A stretch of 6,769 nucleotides of DNA from Woeseiaceae bacterium (GTDB lineage: Bacteria > Pseudomonadota > Gammaproteobacteria > Steroidobacterales > Woeseiaceae): assembly GCA_022615525.1 (NCBI GenBank), contig JAKEGN010000153.1, forward strand, positions 1-6,769. The letters are read 5' to 3'. The notes beneath the pieces are model-generated. The model saw only the letters and a program-made list of their open reading frames with translations, was not told the DNA's origin and did no database searches. This document shows, piece by piece, positions 4,964 through 6,769 of the stretch. Position numbers and translations under genes: made by a program. Position 1 is the stretch's first letter. The number at the start of each line of letters is the position of its first letter.

Positions 4964-6769
4964 ATGGCTGAAAGGACCGACCAGTCAGTCGCGGACAGCA
5001 TCGACGCGACCGGAGAGTTTTTCAGTGTCGGCGGACCGCTGCACGCGGTGCGCGCCGGTTACGTGCGCCGGCCGGCAGACGAACTGCTGTACCAGACGCT
5101 GGTCGCGGGCAATTATGCCCACCTCATCGCCCCCGACCGTACCGGAAAGTCGAGCCTCATCGCCTCGACTTCGGCGCGCCTGCAGAACAACGGAATCAAG
5201 GTGGCGATCCTCGACCTGGAACAGATCGCCGACCGGGATGGCGGCGCCGATGCGGGCCGCTGGTATTACAGCATCGTGTATCGCTTGCTGAGGCAGCTGC
5301 GCCTGAAGGCCGACCTGCAGGCGTGGTGGCAGGACAAGAACATCCTGAGTTACCGGCAGAGGCTGGTCGAGTTCTACAGCGAGATCGTGCTGCAGAATAT
5401 CGCCGGCCCGATCGTTGTTTTCGTCGACCAGGTGCAATGCGTCTCCGCATTGCCGTTTGCCGAAAACCTTCTTGCCAGTATCCGTGCGGCGCACAACGCG
5501 CGCAGCACGGACCCGGAGTTCACCCGACTGACGTTTGCCCTGTCGGGCGAGTGTGACCCGCATGCCCTGGTGGAAGACCAGGAGCTGTCGCCGTTTCGCG
5601 TCTCCAGGGAAGTGCAGCTTGGAGACTTCTCCCGTGCCGACCTGGAACTGTTTGCAACCGAGCTGAACCTGCCTGCTGACGATGCCGGCCTGGCGCTCGA
5701 CCGCATTTATGAATGGACCGGCGGCCAGCCCTACCTTACCCAGAAGCTCGCGCGTTCGGTCGCCCGCGAGCAGATGTCGGGCGATATCGGCGCCCAGGTC
5801 GACAGGATTGCGTTGCAGCAGCTGGCTGGACGCGCCGCATTGCACAGCGAGCCGCACCTGAGTCATATACACGGCTTCGTAACTGCGCCGTCGAAACTGC
5901 GGGACGGCATGCTGACGCTGTATGGCAAGATCGCAAAAGGCATCGAGGTCCGCTACGACCCCGAGTCGCGCACCCAGGCCAGCCTTTTCGCGAGCGGCCT
6001 CGTGACACGTGGCAGCGATGATCTGCTCGAGGTGAAAAATCGCGTTTACGCCTCGGTGTTCACCGCCCGCTGGGCCAACGAAAACCTTCCCATACACTGG
6101 CGCGGGCCTGCGATAGCGGCAGCACTGGTGCTGGCGATAGCCGCGATTCCCTTCCTGTACACGCAAATACTGCCGCGACCCTTCGTCGACCGGATGTTCG
6201 ATGCAACGGAACCGTTGCCGCGCATTGCCGCTGCCCACGACGCACTGCAATCGTTTCCCGGTCATGCCGCTGTCGCCGAGCGGCTGTACAGGGTCGTGTT
6301 GTCGGACCGGGCGGAGCGGGCTGCCGATCTGGAATCGATGTTGGAGATCGACGCCTACGCGCGCGCCGTTGACCCTTCCGGCCGCCTTGCGGACGGCCTG
6401 CTTGCCGGTTTCTGGGACCGGCGAGTCGGCTTTGCGCTGCGTGTGGAACAACGCGATCAGGCCTTGATCGCAGCGCTCGAGTCGCTGGTGGAAGCCTCCC
6501 CGGCAAGGCGACGGCGCGCGGCGACGTTGATCGGGGACGACTATCCGCAGCTGGTCGGCACGTTTCCGGGCCGCACGGCGCAAAGACTGAAGTTCGACCC
6601 GGACGACGTTGTACTGACGTTCGCCGACGGCGCAAGCATCCGGCAGTGGTCGCTGCAGGATGGCACTTTGCAGACCAGGGAGCCGTGGGTCATCTCGGCA
6701 CTCGAAGTTACACCACTGGTCCGCCGCGTGCTGGTGGATCGCAGCGGCCGCGTAAATCGCATCGGCCTG
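4964..6769 (+). CDS. Membrane-tethered AAA-like (AAA_35-type) NTPase with WD40-like C-terminus, 3' truncated by window edge
   Basis: The frame is open from ATG 4964 to the right edge (602 residues visible, no stop). The N-terminal block matches the AAA-like domain family (PF14516) by eye: FFSVGGPL at 19-26, YVRRPADELL at 33-42, Walker A APDRTGKS at 56-63, Walker B region IVVFVDQV at 150-157, RLTFALSGE at 188-196 and TGGQPYLTQKLA at 252-263. A winged-helix-like end follows (LFASGLV and EVKNRVYASVF, 341-366). A single transmembrane helix lies at about 382-400. After a helical linker (about 405-540) a WD40-like blade begins at about 541 (LTFADGASIRQWSLQDGTL, 551-569). This predicts an inner-membrane protein with a cytoplasmic N-terminal NTPase and a C-terminal propeller on the other side, which would be periplasmic by the positive-inside rule if R380 and its neighbours stay inside. 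Walker B has Gln (Q156) where the family usually has Glu. Family members are mostly uncharacterised; a signalling or scaffold role is an inference. The start is moderately sure: AGGG lies 11 nt upstream and GTG 4952 is an in-frame alternative. Confidence 0.85.
   Translation, partial: MAERTDQSVADSIDATGEFFSVGGPLHAVRAGYVRRPADELLYQTLVAGNYAHLIAPDRTGKSSLIASTSARLQNNGIKVAILDLEQIADRDGGADAGRWYYSIVYRLLRQLRLKADLQAWWQDKNILSYRQRLVEFYSEIVLQNIAGPIVVFVDQVQCVSALPFAENLLASIRAAHNARSTDPEFTRLTFALSGECDPHALVEDQELSPFRVSREVQLGDFSRADLELFATELNLPADDAGLALDRIYEWTGGQPYLTQKLARSVAREQMSGDIGAQVDRIALQQLAGRAALHSEPHLSHIHGFVTAPSKLRDGMLTLYGKIAKGIEVRYDPESRTQASLFASGLVTRGSDDLLEVKNRVYASVFTARWANENLPIHWRGPAIAAALVLAIAAIPFLYTQILPRPFVDRMFDATEPLPRIAAAHDALQSFPGHAAVAERLYRVVLSDRAERAADLESMLEIDAYARAVDPSGRLADGLLAGFWDRRVGFALRVEQRDQALIAALESLVEASPARRRRAATLIGDDYPQLVGTFPGRTAQRLKFDPDDVVLTFADGASIRQWSLQDGTLQTREPWVISALEVTPLVRRVLVDRSGRVNRIGL

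Noticed and set aside
4985..6583. A 532-codon open frame on the minus strand opposite the AAA-like gene
   Set aside because: It is Arg/Gln/Gly-rich with no recognisable domain. The plus-strand frame over the same bases gives a coherent AAA-like protein with Walker A and family motifs. Long antisense frames are common in GC-rich coding DNA.

Overview
This 6.8 kb window is GC-rich and densely coding. It looks like ordinary chromosome from a gammaproteobacterium or close relative. That placement is an inference from three things: an E. coli-type NADP isocitrate dehydrogenase, an aerobic-type GlpD, and a PlpD-like patatin/beta-barrel protein. There is no rRNA, tRNA, CRISPR array, insertion sequence or other sign of a mobile region.

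Layout from left to right. (1) The 3' half of glpD (plus strand, cut by the left edge, ends at 761) encodes the membrane-associated FAD glycerol-3-phosphate dehydrogenase. (2) icd (minus strand, 2063 to 765) converges on glpD with a 3-nt gap and encodes a complete isocitrate dehydrogenase. (3) A divergent 165-bp spacer (2064-2228) contains a perfect, self-complementary ATTATAAT box, which reads as a TATAAT -10 on both strands. (4) A plus-strand gene (2229-4481) encodes a 750-residue protein with signal peptide, patatin lipase, one POTRA-like segment and an Omp85-type barrel: the PlpD / type Vd autotransporter architecture. (5) A small minus-strand gene (4735 to 4487, GTG start, 82 residues, unknown function) converges on it with a 5-nt gap. 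(6) A 228-bp divergent spacer (4736-4963) has an AT-rich island with a small palindrome. (7) A plus-strand gene from 4964 runs off the right edge. It encodes an AAA-like (AAA_35 / PF14516-type) NTPase, then a winged-helix-like segment, one transmembrane helix, a helical linker and the start of a WD40-like beta-propeller.

The genes alternate in direction, so there are few or no operons here. glpD and icd are housekeeping metabolism: glycerol-3-phosphate to the quinone pool, and the TCA branch point. The patatin protein is a likely outer-membrane or surface lipase. The membrane-tethered AAA-like/WD40 protein is the least understood gene. Its Walker B motif reads VFVDQ where the family normally has VFVDE, a natural Glu-to-Gln change at the position expected to drive ATP hydrolysis. 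This makes it the best candidate for undescribed biology in the window. The sequence does not demonstrate a new multi-gene system.
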